Shown piece after piece: positions 17,381 to 26,397 of a DNA stretch of 64,000 nucleotides; the first letter of the stretch is position 1, and each line of letters starts with the position of its first letter. The stretch is taken from assembly GCA_947259705.1 (NCBI GenBank), contig CAMYNL010000009.1, positions 66,197 to 130,196 of the forward strand, in the 5' to 3' direction. The position numbers and the translations under genes were made by a program. This stretch comes from an uncultured Gammaproteobacteria bacterium. GTDB lineage: Bacteria > Pseudomonadota > Gammaproteobacteria > Arenicellales > JAANXG01. Below the pieces are notes generated by a model. That model searched no databases. It saw nothing but the letters and a program-made list of their open reading frames with translations, and was not told the DNA's origin.

Positions 17381-20046
17381 CGCACGCCCAGCGTTACGAG
17401 GTTGTCCTTGGCGACCCGGTCGCCTTGGGCGGCCGCGCGACGCAGCCACTTGATGCCTTCATCAAGGTTCTGGTTGACGCCCTCACCGTTCGCGTACATG
17501 ACCCCGAGATTGGTCTGAGCCCCGGCATAACCCTGTTCCGCGGCGAGCTGAAACCAGCGGATCGCCTCCTGATCGTTTTTGGTCAACACCAGGCCGTCGG
17601 CATACAAGGAACCTAGATCCGCCTGGGCCCAGGCTTTACCGGCAGCTGCGGCGGTCTGAACACGGGGTAGCGATTTGCGTATCCAGTCCTCCGCGACCGG
17701 CTGATTGACCGACACGCCGCGTCCCAGATGATGCATGATGCCGATGCGGAACTGCGCCCTCGCGTAGCCCAGTTCGGCCAGCGGGTTCAACAGTTGAAAA
17801 GCGGTGGCGTAATCACCACGGTAATAGGCCTCGATACCCCGATTTAGGTCGGCACGCCGGCGCCGATGCTGGGCGTCCGTCATGTCCCCCGCGCCATTGC
17901 GCTGTGCTCGCGCCGCCTGTTCAGCCGCTGCGCGCTCCGCGGCTGCCCTCTCGGCGACCGCCTGCTTTCGGACCGTTTCTCTCCTGAGCTGAAGCTGGTC
18001 CCTCAGCAGTGGCACCGCCTCATTGTCGGGAACGATCGCCGCTGCCGCCGTGAGCATGCCTTCCGCCTCTTCGAACTGGTCTGCCGCGATGGCGCGGGTG
18101 GCCCGTTCCAGATAGACGCGCGCCACCTGTGCCATGCCCTCGTTGGCCCGCTCGTTACCCGGATCCGCTTCCAGGACCCGACGGTAATAACCCAGGGCAT
18201 TGTCCCCGACAGGCTCTGCCAGCCGCTGAGCGGCCAGAGCGGCATCGGCCAGCGCCAGCAGGTCCCTGATCTGCTCCTGCACGGCCTCCTGCTGCAGTCG
18301 ATTCGCGAGATCCTGCTGCCGCCTGTTCTCTTCCTGCCTCTGGAGTCGCAGTATTGCCTGTTGTTCCTCGGCCTCGGCCGCGCTGCGCCTGGCCGCGATC
18401 TGGTCCTTCAGTTCCCCGGAGGACGGGTCCCCGGGATCGATATCGGCAACGACGTCGGCAAGCCGCTGCGCAGCGTCGAGGTCACCGTTACCAAGCGCGG
18501 CTCGGGCCTGCCGCACCAACTGGTCAGCGATGCTGTCAATGCCCTGCCTGGCGTCAACGTTATCGGAATCGATCGCCAGCACCGCACGATAGTCTGCCAG
18601 GGCATTGTCGGTCACCGGGTCGATCAGTTGACCCGACTGCAGTTTTACGCGGGCCGCGGACAACAGTTGACCGATCTTCTTCTCCTGTTTCTCGAGCTCC
18701 CGATAGAGGGCGGCGCGCTCGTTATCACCGGCACGGGAAAAATTGACCTCGTCGGGCAGCCTCGGCGGCACGGCCAGAAATGTCTCCCGGTCCACTTGGC
18801 GGAATACTATCGACGGTTCCCGGTCGATCGAGGCCGCGGTGTCGCGCTCGCCGGCGGGCGCGGGCTGTGTTGCTTCCTGCGGGCCGGTCTGCGACGTTGC
18901 CTGCTGTTCAGGAGCCGGTTCCGGCCACAACACGAGCGCAGCCAGAATCGCCAGCAGCGACGCGGCAATACCGGCCTTGACCCAACTGTGTTCTCCGCTG
19001 TCGGCGCTGCCTCCGGACCGCAACCCGGTGCCCCTGGGGGGGCGTGTCGCGTCGTTGGATGGCGGTAGCTTTAGGGCCTGTTGCCTCTGCCCGGCCGCGC
19101 CGGCCTTGGCCCCCAATCCGGGCCCCTGCTTGTTTTTCCGCGGAGACCGCTCCGGCTGGGTCTGCCCTTTCAGACAGTCAAGCACTGCGCGCACCGAGTC
19201 AGGCCGATCCTTGGCCACGGGGTTCAGCATCCAGTCGATGGTATCCGAAAGATCCTTGCCGTACCCGTCACCGCTGATCTCCAGGGCCGCAACCAGCGGA
19301 TCGGGTTCCTGCTGGGCCAGAGCAGCGACGCGCTTGGTCGCCTCTGCGGGGGTTATCCCCGTCAGGCAGCGATACATTGCGGCGCCCAGCGAATACAGAT
19401 CGGTCCACGGACCCAACTGGTCGCCGTCATGATAGAGCTCAACCGGGCTGTAACCGGGAGTAACGCGGCTGTCCAGCCTGACTTCGGACACGGACTCTGC
19501 ACGGTGCGTGTTGCCGAAGCCCAGGATCAACGGCACACCGTTGTCGCGAAGGTATATGTGTTGCGGACAGATATCGCGATGCAGGAGGCCGGCAGCATGG
19601 ACGACCTGCAGCCCGTTGAGGACCGACTCGAGTATGTGACTGACTTCCTGCTCCGGCAGCCGGGTATTGCGGTGACGCAGCAGATCATGCAGGGTCTCGC
19701 CGGGCTCGTAGTCCATGACCAGGTAGGCGGTGGCGTTGGCCTCGGTGTATTCGCGCACGCGGCACAGGTGCTGGTCGCTCAGCTGGGCCAGTACTCTGGC
19801 CTCTTGAAGGAAGCTCGCCAGTCCGCGTTCGAAAACGTCCTTCCGCTCCTCGAGCGCCATCGCATGGATACCGCTCCAGTGACGCACGGCCACCTCCGCC
19901 GGGAGATATTCCTGGATCATCACCTCACGCTGGCGATCCAGGTCCCGTGCCCGGTAGGTGAAACCGGCACTGCTCGCCCACAGCTTTTCCTTTATCTCGT
20001 AAGAACCGAACTCGGTTCCGGGTTTCAGCGCGTCGGCGTGATTCAT
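17377..20046 (-). CDS. Membrane kinase-like protein with Sel1 repeats, predicted pseudokinase
   Basis: An 889-residue protein with a Hanks-type kinase fold at residues 15-290, one membrane helix near 365 (A-G-I-A-A-S-L-L-A-I-L), a periplasmic region with three TPR-like repeats and long Glu/Arg/Ala coiled coil, and about three C-terminal Sel1 repeats. The kinase fold is recognisable (H156-R-D, T-P-G-Y-S-P, D-L-Y-S-L-G), but key positions are changed. The VAIK Lys is Gln45 in V-M-I-Q-E-Y-L-P, the HRDxKxxN residues are Cys160 and His163, and the DFG Asp is Gly176 in L-G-F-G. Catalysis is therefore unlikely, and a scaffolding or sensing role is inferred. The ATG at 20046 has a good promoter candidate upstream. 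Confidence 0.88.
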   Translation of the reverse strand: MNHADALKPGTEFGSYEIKEKLWASSAGFTYRARDLDRQREVMIQEYLPAEVAVRHWSGIHAMALEERKDVFERGLASFLQEARVLAQLSDQHLCRVREYTEANATAYLVMDYEPGETLHDLLRHRNTRLPEQEVSHILESVLNGLQVVHAAGLLHRDICPQHIYLRDNGVPLILGFGNTHRAESVSEVRLDSRVTPGYSPVELYHDGDQLGPWTDLYSLGAAMYRCLTGITPAEATKRVAALAQQEPDPLVAALEISGDGYGKDLSDTIDWMLNPVAKDRPDSVRAVLDCLKGQTQPERSPRKNKQGPGLGAKAGAAGQRQQALKLPPSNDATRPPRGTGLRSGGSADSGEHSWVKAGIAASLLAILAALVLWPEPAPEQQATSQTGPQEATQPAPAGERDTAASIDREPSIVFRQVDRETFLAVPPRLPDEVNFSRAGDNERAALYRELEKQEKKIGQLLSAARVKLQSGQLIDPVTDNALADYRAVLAIDSDNVDARQGIDSIADQLVRQARAALGNGDLDAAQRLADVVADIDPGDPSSGELKDQIAARRSAAEAEEQQAILRLQRQEENRRQQDLANRLQQEAVQEQIRDLLALADAALAAQRLAEPVGDNALGYYRRVLEADPGNERANEGMAQVARVYLERATRAIAADQFEEAEGMLTAAAAIVPDNEAVPLLRDQLQLRRETVRKQAVAERAAAERAAAEQAARAQRNGAGDMTDAQHRRRRADLNRGIEAYYRGDYATAFQLLNPLAELGYARAQFRIGIMHHLGRGVSVNQPVAEDWIRKSLPRVQTAAAAGKAWAQADLGSLYADGLVLTKNDQEAIRWFQLAAEQGYAGAQTNLGVMYANGEGVNQNLDEGIKWLRRAAAQGDRVAKDNLVTLGVR

Positions 20047-20084
20047 GAAGCTGGGTAACTGCTGCCTGAAGGTATTAAGCCGTT

Positions 20085-20112
20085 AATTTACAAAGAGTTA
20101 TCAATCCGTCAA
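20085..20112 (-). promoter_or_regulatory. Probable promoter of the pseudokinase gene
   Basis: On the minus strand, TTGACG (20112-20107) and TAAATT (20090-20085) are separated by 16 bp and lie about 40 bp upstream of the ATG at 20046. The surrounding 60 bp is unusually A/T-rich for this region. Confidence 0.5.
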
Positions 20113-20386
20113 GGGGTACCGATCGTGCTCTCACGACGAAGTCCAGGTGCCGTTTTGCTCATTCCCCGCACCACACCCGGTAGGCCGCCGGCCGCGATCA
20201 CGCGACGGTTACGGCGCAGGCGAGCACTGGTATAAGTGTACGCGTATTTTACGGTGTCTTGCGGAACAAATGTGGGACTCGGGGGGCGGGCGGGAAGCGT
20301 TTGTCCCCGCGGGTATCCACCGCCGAGTTCCTGATACAATCGGGCCGTTGTCAACCAGCCATACCTGACGGAACAATCCCCGTTAA
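20113..20386. other. Divergent intergenic region upstream of the RND gene
   Basis: The rest of the 340-bp gap between the divergent pseudokinase and RND genes. It holds no recognisable gene; the small minus-strand frame here has no protein-like features. A promoter for the RND gene is expected but no strong hexamer pair stands out. Confidence 0.4.
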
Positions 20387-23300
20387 GTGAACCTTACCCG
20401 CCTTTCCATACAGAATCCGATCTCCGTGGTCGTGGCCGTGTTGCTGGTCACATTGTTCGGAGTGATCAGCCTCGGGCGACTGCCGGTGCAGCTTACACCT
20501 GAACTGGAGAAGCCGGAGATAAAGATCACCACCGACTGGCGTGCCGCGGCGCCAGAGGAGGTCGAGGCGGAGATCGTGGAACCGCAGGAAAAGGTCCTGC
20601 GCGGGGTGCCGGGAGCGACCCGCATCCTTGCCCGGGCCAGACAGGGCCAGGCGGAGATCACCCTCACCTTCGCGGTGGGCACCAACCTGCAGCGTGCATT
20701 GCTCGAGGTTCTCAACAGACTGAACCAGGTGCCACGGTACCCGGATGACGCGGACGAGCCGATTATCAGTTCTGTCGGCGGCGACAGCCGGGCGATCGCG
20801 TGGTTCAACATACAGACCAGGCCGGCCAACGAACGTCCCATTGCCGGCTACAAAGACTACCTGGAAGAAGTCGTTCAGACCCGGTTCGAGCGCGTGCCCG
20901 GAGTCGCACTTTCCGAGATCTTTGGTGGACGCGAATCGGAAGTGCGCATCACATTTGACCCCTACAAGGCCGCGGCGCTCGGGGTCCAGTTTCCCCAGGT
21001 CGCCCGGCTGGCAGGGGTCAACCAGGATATCTCCGGCGGTTTCGCGGAAGTAGGCAAGCGCCAGTACACGCTTCGATTTGCCGGCCGGTTTTCCGTTGAC
21101 GAACTGGGCGACATGGTCCTCGAGTGGCGTGATGGCCGCCCGATCCATCTGCGCGATCTGGCGGGCATCGAACTCACGCTCGCGGACCGAAGCGCATTTG
21201 GAATCGGCAACGATGCGCCTTCCATGTACGCCAACGCCCACCGGGAACAGGGCGTCAATGTGCTGGAAGTCATGGCCGGCCTCAAGCAGGCCGCGACGGA
21301 ACTCGACGAGGGGCCGCTGAAGCGGGCGGGGCTTAAGCTCACCCAGGTCTACGACGAGACCTTGTATATCGACCGATCGGTGGAGATGCTGCGGACGAAC
21401 CTGGGTATCGGCATGGTATTGGCCGTCGGGGTGCTGTGGTGGTTCCTGCGCCGCTTTCGCGCTACCTTGATGGTGGCCACCGCGATTCCGTTGTGTATTT
21501 TGATTGCATTAATGGCGCTGGACTCGGCGGGACGCACCCTGAACGTGATCTCGCTGGCGGGACTGGCACTGGCCCTTGGGATGGTGCTCGATGCGGGAAT
21601 CGTGGTGCTGGAAAACATAATCCGTCTGCGCGAACAGGGAGAGCAGCCACTGAAGTCGTCCGAGCATGGCGCCACCCAGGTCTGGGGCGCGTTGTTGGCG
21701 TCCACTGCAACCACGGTGGCGATCTTTCTGCCGGTGGTGTTTCTCGAGGAGGAGGCGGGCCAGCTGTTCGGCGACCTGGCGATGACCATTGCGGTCGCGG
21801 TGGTCGCTTCCCTGCTCGTCGCTGTCACGGTGATCCCGGTGTCTGCCGCTTTCCTGATCAAACAGAAGACGCTGCATGACCCGCACACGAAGTGGTGGGA
21901 GTCGATCACCGACGGTGTGATGGCGATGACGAACACGCCGCTCCGGCGTTGGGTCTGGATCCTGGCGCTGGTTTCGGTTCCACTGGCGCTTGGCTACTGG
22001 GCGAAGCCCGATGCGGATTACCTGCCGGACGGCAAGCGAAACCTCGTGTTTGCCTTCATACTGCCGCCGCCCGGCTCGGGCATTGAGTACCTGGAGCGGG
22101 AGATGGGCCAGGTCATGGCGGAGAGTATCCGTCCGTATTACCTTGGTGAGAAGGAACCGCGTATCAGCAATTACTTTTTTGTGGCGTTTCCACGCGGTGT
22201 GTTCATGGGTGCCCGCAGCGCAGATCCGACCGAGGTCGGGGAAGTAGAGCGGTTGATCAATGGCTTTCTGAAGCAGTTTCCGGACACCATCGGGTTCGCC
22301 AGGCGTGCCTCGCTGTTTGGGGGGCTTTCCGGCAGCAACGCGATCGATCTGGACATTCAGAGCCGCGACATTATTGCAGCGCTGGATGCCGCCAGGGCAG
22401 GCTTCGTGCTGGCCAGCCAGCACCTGCCCGGTGCTCGGATCCGGCCGTTTCCGGGCCTCGACCTGGCGGAGCCGGAGATCCGCCTGCTGCCCGACGAGCG
22501 CAGAATCGCGGAGGTGGGCTGGGACCGCGGCACCCTGGCGGGCATCATCCGCGCTGTGGGTGACGGTCTGTATGTCGGCGATTATTTCGACGGTGAGCAG
22601 AAGCGCGACATCATATTGCGCGCCGAACCCTGGGAACTACCCGAGGACATCGGCGGCATACCATTTGCTACCCCGCGCGCCGGGGTGGTGCCGCTGGGAG
22701 AACTGGTGGACGTGGCGCGCACGGCGGGTCCGAACGAGATACGGCGCGTCAACCGGCGCCGGACGGTAACCTTGCAGATCAACCCACCGGACGGCATGCC
22801 GCTGGAGCGCGCCATCAGCATCCTGCGCGAGCGGGTAGCGCCGATGCTGGAATCGCGGTTGCCGGAGGACGGGGTGGTGGAGTACCGGGGCTCTGCCGAC
22901 AAGCTCGCCGAAACCCTGGAAAAAATGAGCGGCAGCTTCCTGCTCGCGGTCGCCATACTTTATCTGCTGATGAGTGCACTGTTCCGCTCGTTCCTGGACA
23001 GCCTTCTGGTCTTGCTGGTGATACCCATGGCAAGCATCGGCGGCATCCTCGCTCTGCAGGCGGTAGACCAGCTCAGTCCGCAACCCATGGATCTGCTGAC
23101 CATGATCGGTTTCGTGATATTGCTGGGCCTGGTGGTCAACAACGCAATACTTCTGGTACACCAGACGCGGCAGGCAGAGCGGGAGGGCGCGCAACGGCGT
23201 GAGGCGGTGCGACAGGCGGTCAGGTTACGCCTGCGTCCCATCCTGATGAGCACGCTGACCAGCATGTTCGGCATGCTGCCGCTGATGCTGTTATCGGGCG

Positions 23301-23461
23301 CGGGCACCGAACTCTACCGGGGGTTGGCGACGGTGATCGTCGGTGGTTTGACCGTCAGCACCCTTTTCACTCTGGTCCTGCTCCCCAGCCTGTTACGACT
23401 CGGGGAGAGTCGAAAGATGGTCCCAATGGATTCACAGCCGGCGAGCGTTGCGGTCAGATAG
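20387..23461 (+). CDS. RND-family efflux permease (inner-membrane pump)
   Basis: Proton-driven export permease of the resistance-nodulation-division superfamily, 1024 residues. TM1 starts at residue 12 (I-S-V-V-V-A-V-L-L-V), a large periplasmic porter domain follows, and the central TM block begins at M-V-L-A-V-G-V-L-W-W. A second porter domain and TM8-12 come after, with a hallmark G-F-V-I-L-L-G-L-V-V-N-N-A. In TM4 the proton-relay pair reads L-D402-A403-G, keeping the first Asp and replacing the second. The start is a GTG preceded by a poor ribosome site. No periplasmic adaptor or outer-membrane channel lies next to it, which is unusual. The substrate is unknown. Confidence 0.9.
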   Translation: MNLTRLSIQNPISVVVAVLLVTLFGVISLGRLPVQLTPELEKPEIKITTDWRAAAPEEVEAEIVEPQEKVLRGVPGATRILARARQGQAEITLTFAVGTNLQRALLEVLNRLNQVPRYPDDADEPIISSVGGDSRAIAWFNIQTRPANERPIAGYKDYLEEVVQTRFERVPGVALSEIFGGRESEVRITFDPYKAAALGVQFPQVARLAGVNQDISGGFAEVGKRQYTLRFAGRFSVDELGDMVLEWRDGRPIHLRDLAGIELTLADRSAFGIGNDAPSMYANAHREQGVNVLEVMAGLKQAATELDEGPLKRAGLKLTQVYDETLYIDRSVEMLRTNLGIGMVLAVGVLWWFLRRFRATLMVATAIPLCILIALMALDSAGRTLNVISLAGLALALGMVLDAGIVVLENIIRLREQGEQPLKSSEHGATQVWGALLASTATTVAIFLPVVFLEEEAGQLFGDLAMTIAVAVVASLLVAVTVIPVSAAFLIKQKTLHDPHTKWWESITDGVMAMTNTPLRRWVWILALVSVPLALGYWAKPDADYLPDGKRNLVFAFILPPPGSGIEYLEREMGQVMAESIRPYYLGEKEPRISNYFFVAFPRGVFMGARSADPTEVGEVERLINGFLKQFPDTIGFARRASLFGGLSGSNAIDLDIQSRDIIAALDAARAGFVLASQHLPGARIRPFPGLDLAEPEIRLLPDERRIAEVGWDRGTLAGIIRAVGDGLYVGDYFDGEQKRDIILRAEPWELPEDIGGIPFATPRAGVVPLGELVDVARTAGPNEIRRVNRRRTVTLQINPPDGMPLERAISILRERVAPMLESRLPEDGVVEYRGSADKLAETLEKMSGSFLLAVAILYLLMSALFRSFLDSLLVLLVIPMASIGGILALQAVDQLSPQPMDLLTMIGFVILLGLVVNNAILLVHQTRQAEREGAQRREAVRQAVRLRLRPILMSTLTSMFGMLPLMLLSGAGTELYRGLATVIVGGLTVSTLFTLVLLPSLLRLGESRKMVPMDSQPASVAVR

Positions 23462-23540
23462 AACGCCAATTACGCGTTTTGTGCTTGCTGGCGCATGTTG
23501 CCACCGAGCTTGAACGGATCGTGTCGTGTATCTAGAAGGC

Positions 23541-23570
23541 TTAATTCTTCACCCAGAAGTGGTCTATAAT
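23541..23570 (+). promoter_or_regulatory. Candidate promoter of the carbamoyltransferase run
   Basis: A perfect TATAAT at 23565-23570 has a weak TTAATT at 23541-23546 18 bp upstream. It lies 182 bp before the carbamoyltransferase ATG; the 290-bp gap between the RND stop and that ATG shows nothing else. Confidence 0.35.
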
Positions 23571-23751
23571 ATGACGCGGGTGGTGGCGTATTCGTCACGA
23601 TGTCACAGCATCGGCATTGTTGAGGGACCTGCCTTTTAACATCAATACAGCAGACCGTGACGAGACCATCTTTTGGCGGCCCCGCGTCGGGATGTAGGAA
23701 GATCAACCAAGCCGCTTCGCCTATGATCAGTTCCTTGTGCAGTGTTTAAGT

Positions 23752-25584
23752 ATGAACATACTTGGGATATCCGCTTATTATCACGATAGTGCCGCTGCAT
23801 TGATACGCGACGGACGGATCGTTAACGCGGCGCAGGAAGAGCGATTCACCCGCAAGAAGCACGACCCGGGCTTTCCCTCGCGTTCCATCCGCTTCTGTCT
23901 GGACGCCGACGGACTGCAGATGCAGGACCTGCATCAGATCGTGTTCTACGACAAACCGTTGACCAAGTTCGAGCGTCTGCTGGAAACCTACCTGGCCTGT
24001 GCGCCGAGCGGGATACGCTCGTTTCTCGCGGCGATGCCCGTGTGGTTGAAGGAGAAGCTTTACCTCAAGGCGCTGTTGAAGAAGGAACTGGCAGCTCTCG
24101 GCGGAATGAAGGAGCGTCAACTACCGCCTTTGCTGTTCGGGGAACATCACGAATCGCATGCCGCATCGGCGTTTTATCCGAGTCCATTTCAACGCGCCGG
24201 CATCTTGTGCATGGACGGCGTCGGCGAGTGGGCCACCACCTCCGTCTGGCTGGGTGAGGACAACCGCGTCGTGCCACAATGGGAAATCGAGTTCCCGCAT
24301 TCGCTGGGCCTGCTGTACTCGGCATTCACCTACTACACGGGATTCAGGGTGAATTCCGGAGAGTACAAGCTGATGGGGTTGGCGCCCTATGGTGAACCGA
24401 AATATGAATCGCTGATACGGGAACACCTCATAGATATCAAGCCCGACGGGACCTTCCGGCTGGACATGCGGTATTTCGACTACGCAACCGGGTTGCGAAT
24501 GACCAACGACCGGTTTTCGGAACTTCTCGGTGGTCCGCCGCGGCAGCCCGACCAGCAGGTCACGCAGAAGGAAATGGACATCGCGTCGTCAATCCAGCGG
24601 GTAACCGAGGAAGTAGTGCTGCGCCTGGGCCGAGCCGTGCAGCAGGAACTGAAGGTCGATGCGTTGTGCCTCGCGGGGGGGGTGGCACTGAACTGCGTCG
24701 CCAACGGGCGGCTGCTGCGGGAGGGTCCGTTCCGCGACATCTGGGTACAGCCCGCGGCGGGTGACGCCGGGGGCGCCATCGGCGCCGCACTGGCGGCTTG
24801 GTACCAGCTGGCCCAGCAACCCCGGACCGCCAGCGGCGCTGACGCGATGGCCGGCGCATACCTTGGCCCGCGCTTCAGCAATCATAAAGTGCGCGCCAGC
24901 ATGGACCGCATCGGCGCGAGGTATCGCGAACTGGATGACGCTGAACTGTTTCCGGAACTGGCGCGCATTCTCGGCGCGGGAAACGTGTTGGGATGGTTCC
25001 AGGGGCGCATGGAGTTCGGACCCCGCGCCCTGGGCGGACGGTCCATTCTGGGTGACCCCCGCAGTCCTGAAATGCAGTCGGTACTCAACCTCAAGATCAA
25101 GTACCGTGAGTCGTTTCGGCCTTTCGCTCCGGCGGTGCTTGCCGACCAGGTGTCACAATATTTCGATCTCGACCGGGCCAGTCCCTATATGCTGATCGTC
25201 GCCGACGTCAAGGAATCCCATCGCACTGAGATGACGGCGGACCAGCAAGGGCTTTTCGGAATCGAGAAACTGAAGATCCCGCGATCGGACCTCCCGGCCA
25301 TCACCCATGTGGACTACTCGGCGAGGATCCAGACGGTTCATGAGGATACCAACCCGAGATTTCACCGGCTGTTGATGGAGTTCCATGCGGCAACCGGCTG
25401 CCCGGTGCTGGTCAATACTTCTTTCAACGTGCGCGGCGAACCCATCGTGTGTACTCCGGAGGATGCCTACAACTGCTTCATGGGGACGGAGATGGACTAC
25501 CTGGTTATTGAGAACATCTTCATGTCCAAGACCGACCAGCCCCGCGAACTGCTGCAACCGCGCCGGGAGTTTGCTCCTGACTAG
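23752..25584 (+). CDS. NodU/CmcH-family carbamoyltransferase
   Basis: Transfers a carbamoyl group from carbamoyl phosphate to a hydroxyl of a sugar or other metabolite. It has 610 residues. The N-terminal ASKHA-type domain begins N-I-L-G-I-S-A-Y-Y-H-D-S-A-A-A and carries G-E-H-H-E-S-H-A-A-S-A near residue 130. The ATP-site region is L-C-L-A-G-G-V-A-L-N-C near 305. The C-terminal YrdC-like domain has M-E-F-G-P-R-A-L-G-G-R-S near 422 and N-T-S-F-N-V-R-G-E-P. All expected blocks are intact. The following SxtJ-like and DUF5989-like genes form a set often seen in cell-surface glycan loci, so surface-polysaccharide carbamoylation is the most likely job. Confidence 0.9.
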   Translation: MNILGISAYYHDSAAALIRDGRIVNAAQEERFTRKKHDPGFPSRSIRFCLDADGLQMQDLHQIVFYDKPLTKFERLLETYLACAPSGIRSFLAAMPVWLKEKLYLKALLKKELAALGGMKERQLPPLLFGEHHESHAASAFYPSPFQRAGILCMDGVGEWATTSVWLGEDNRVVPQWEIEFPHSLGLLYSAFTYYTGFRVNSGEYKLMGLAPYGEPKYESLIREHLIDIKPDGTFRLDMRYFDYATGLRMTNDRFSELLGGPPRQPDQQVTQKEMDIASSIQRVTEEVVLRLGRAVQQELKVDALCLAGGVALNCVANGRLLREGPFRDIWVQPAAGDAGGAIGAALAAWYQLAQQPRTASGADAMAGAYLGPRFSNHKVRASMDRIGARYRELDDAELFPELARILGAGNVLGWFQGRMEFGPRALGGRSILGDPRSPEMQSVLNLKIKYRESFRPFAPAVLADQVSQYFDLDRASPYMLIVADVKESHRTEMTADQQGLFGIEKLKIPRSDLPAITHVDYSARIQTVHEDTNPRFHRLLMEFHAATGCPVLVNTSFNVRGEPIVCTPEDAYNCFMGTEMDYLVIENIFMSKTDQPRELLQPRREFAPD

Positions 25585-25611
25585 GAGCCAGGGTCCCGAG
25601 CGGATTTCAAG

Positions 25612-26049
25612 ATGCTGACCGAGCAAAGCAACAAGCCCCTGCACGATCTTGCCGGCGATATCGTGGGTCCTCGCGAGTTGCGCCGCTTTGCGCTCATTCT
25701 AGCGGTGCTGATCGCAGGAATCTTCGGGCTGCTGATACCCTGGTGGCGGGAGCAGACGGTATGGATCACCCCGTTGGTCATAGCGCTGTCGCTGCTCGTG
25801 TTGTCCTGGGTTTCACCCAAGGCGACCGGCTGGATCTACCGTGGCTGGATGCGATTCGGCATGGTGATGGGCACGATAGTGAACCACGTGGTCCTGGGCG
25901 CGGTGTTCTATCTGTTGATCATGCCCGTCGGGATTTTCCAGCGCCTGATAGGCCGCGATATACTGCAACGGAAATGGAATCCCGACTGCGACTCCTATAG
26001 AACACCCTCAACGGTCAGAACGCCGGACCACATGAAGAGGCCTTTTTAG
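25612..26049 (+). CDS. SxtJ-family membrane protein
   Basis: A 145-residue membrane protein with three hydrophobic segments (about residues 25-45, 50-66 and 85-110) and a C-terminal R-K-W-N-P-D-C-D-S-Y-R motif. That motif is typical of the SxtJ-like proteins encoded directly after carbamoyltransferases. The function is not established; a membrane partner for the carbamoyltransferase product is likely. The start is ATG at 25612, 27 bp after the preceding stop, and the DUF5989 remnant follows 2 bp after its stop. Confidence 0.8.
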   Translation: MLTEQSNKPLHDLAGDIVGPRELRRFALILAVLIAGIFGLLIPWWREQTVWITPLVIALSLLVLSWVSPKATGWIYRGWMRFGMVMGTIVNHVVLGAVFYLLIMPVGIFQRLIGRDILQRKWNPDCDSYRTPSTVRTPDHMKRPF

Positions 26050-26051
26050 CG

Positions 26052-26222
26052 ATGACTGAATTTTTACGTGATTTCTGGGATTTTCTGAAATACCGGAAGA
26101 AGTTCTGGCTGGCGCCGATCGTGCTGGTCGATACAGCGGCGGCCGGCGGCTTTTTAGCCGAGTTCAGTTGCGCAGGGTCTTCAGAAAGTCGATCAGTTCG
26201 CTGCGCTGCTTTTCGTCCGTGA
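26052..26222 (+). pseudogene. Truncated DUF5989-like small protein gene
   Basis: The first 26 codons match the small DUF5989 proteins that normally follow SxtJ: F-L-R-D-F-W-D-F-L, then R-K-K-F-W-L-A-P-I-V-L-V. The rest of the membrane helix and the usual G-S-A-V-A-P-F-I tail are missing. After about 26130 the frame continues into unrelated sequence, running antisense through a cytochrome fragment to a stop at 26222 (56 codons in all). I read this as a gene cut at a rearrangement junction rather than a working protein. Confidence 0.7.
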
Positions 26223-26397
26223 TGCCGATCAGGGTGTTCTTGGTGCCGGGCAGGAACTTGTCGGGATCCGTGAGGTACTCGTGGAGATCCTCCTCGGTCC
26301 ATTCTCCGCCGGCGGTAGCCAGGGCCTTGGAGTAACCGTACCAGCCGAAGCGCGCAGAGCGGGCGCGAGCCTTTGCGGCTGCGCCCGCCAGCTTTGC
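26164..26397 (-). pseudogene. C-terminal fragment of a class I cytochrome c
   Basis: The minus strand encodes Y-G-Y-S-K-A-L, then W-T-E-E-D-L-H-E-Y-L, D-P-D-K-F-L-P-G-T-K and L-I-D-F-L-K-T-L-R-N before a stop. That is the C-terminal half of a mitochondrial-type class I cytochrome c, including the Met-region loop. The N-terminal CxxCH haem site is absent: upstream sequence runs straight into the stop of the neighbouring surface-protein gene. It is therefore a remnant and cannot bind haem covalently. Confidence 0.72.

Noticed and set aside
17866-19068. 400-codon plus-strand open frame opposite the pseudokinase gene
   Set aside because: Antisense to a clearly coding gene with Sel1 repeats and TPR-like helices; the frame has no domain, signal or ribosome site and is a by-product of high G+C.
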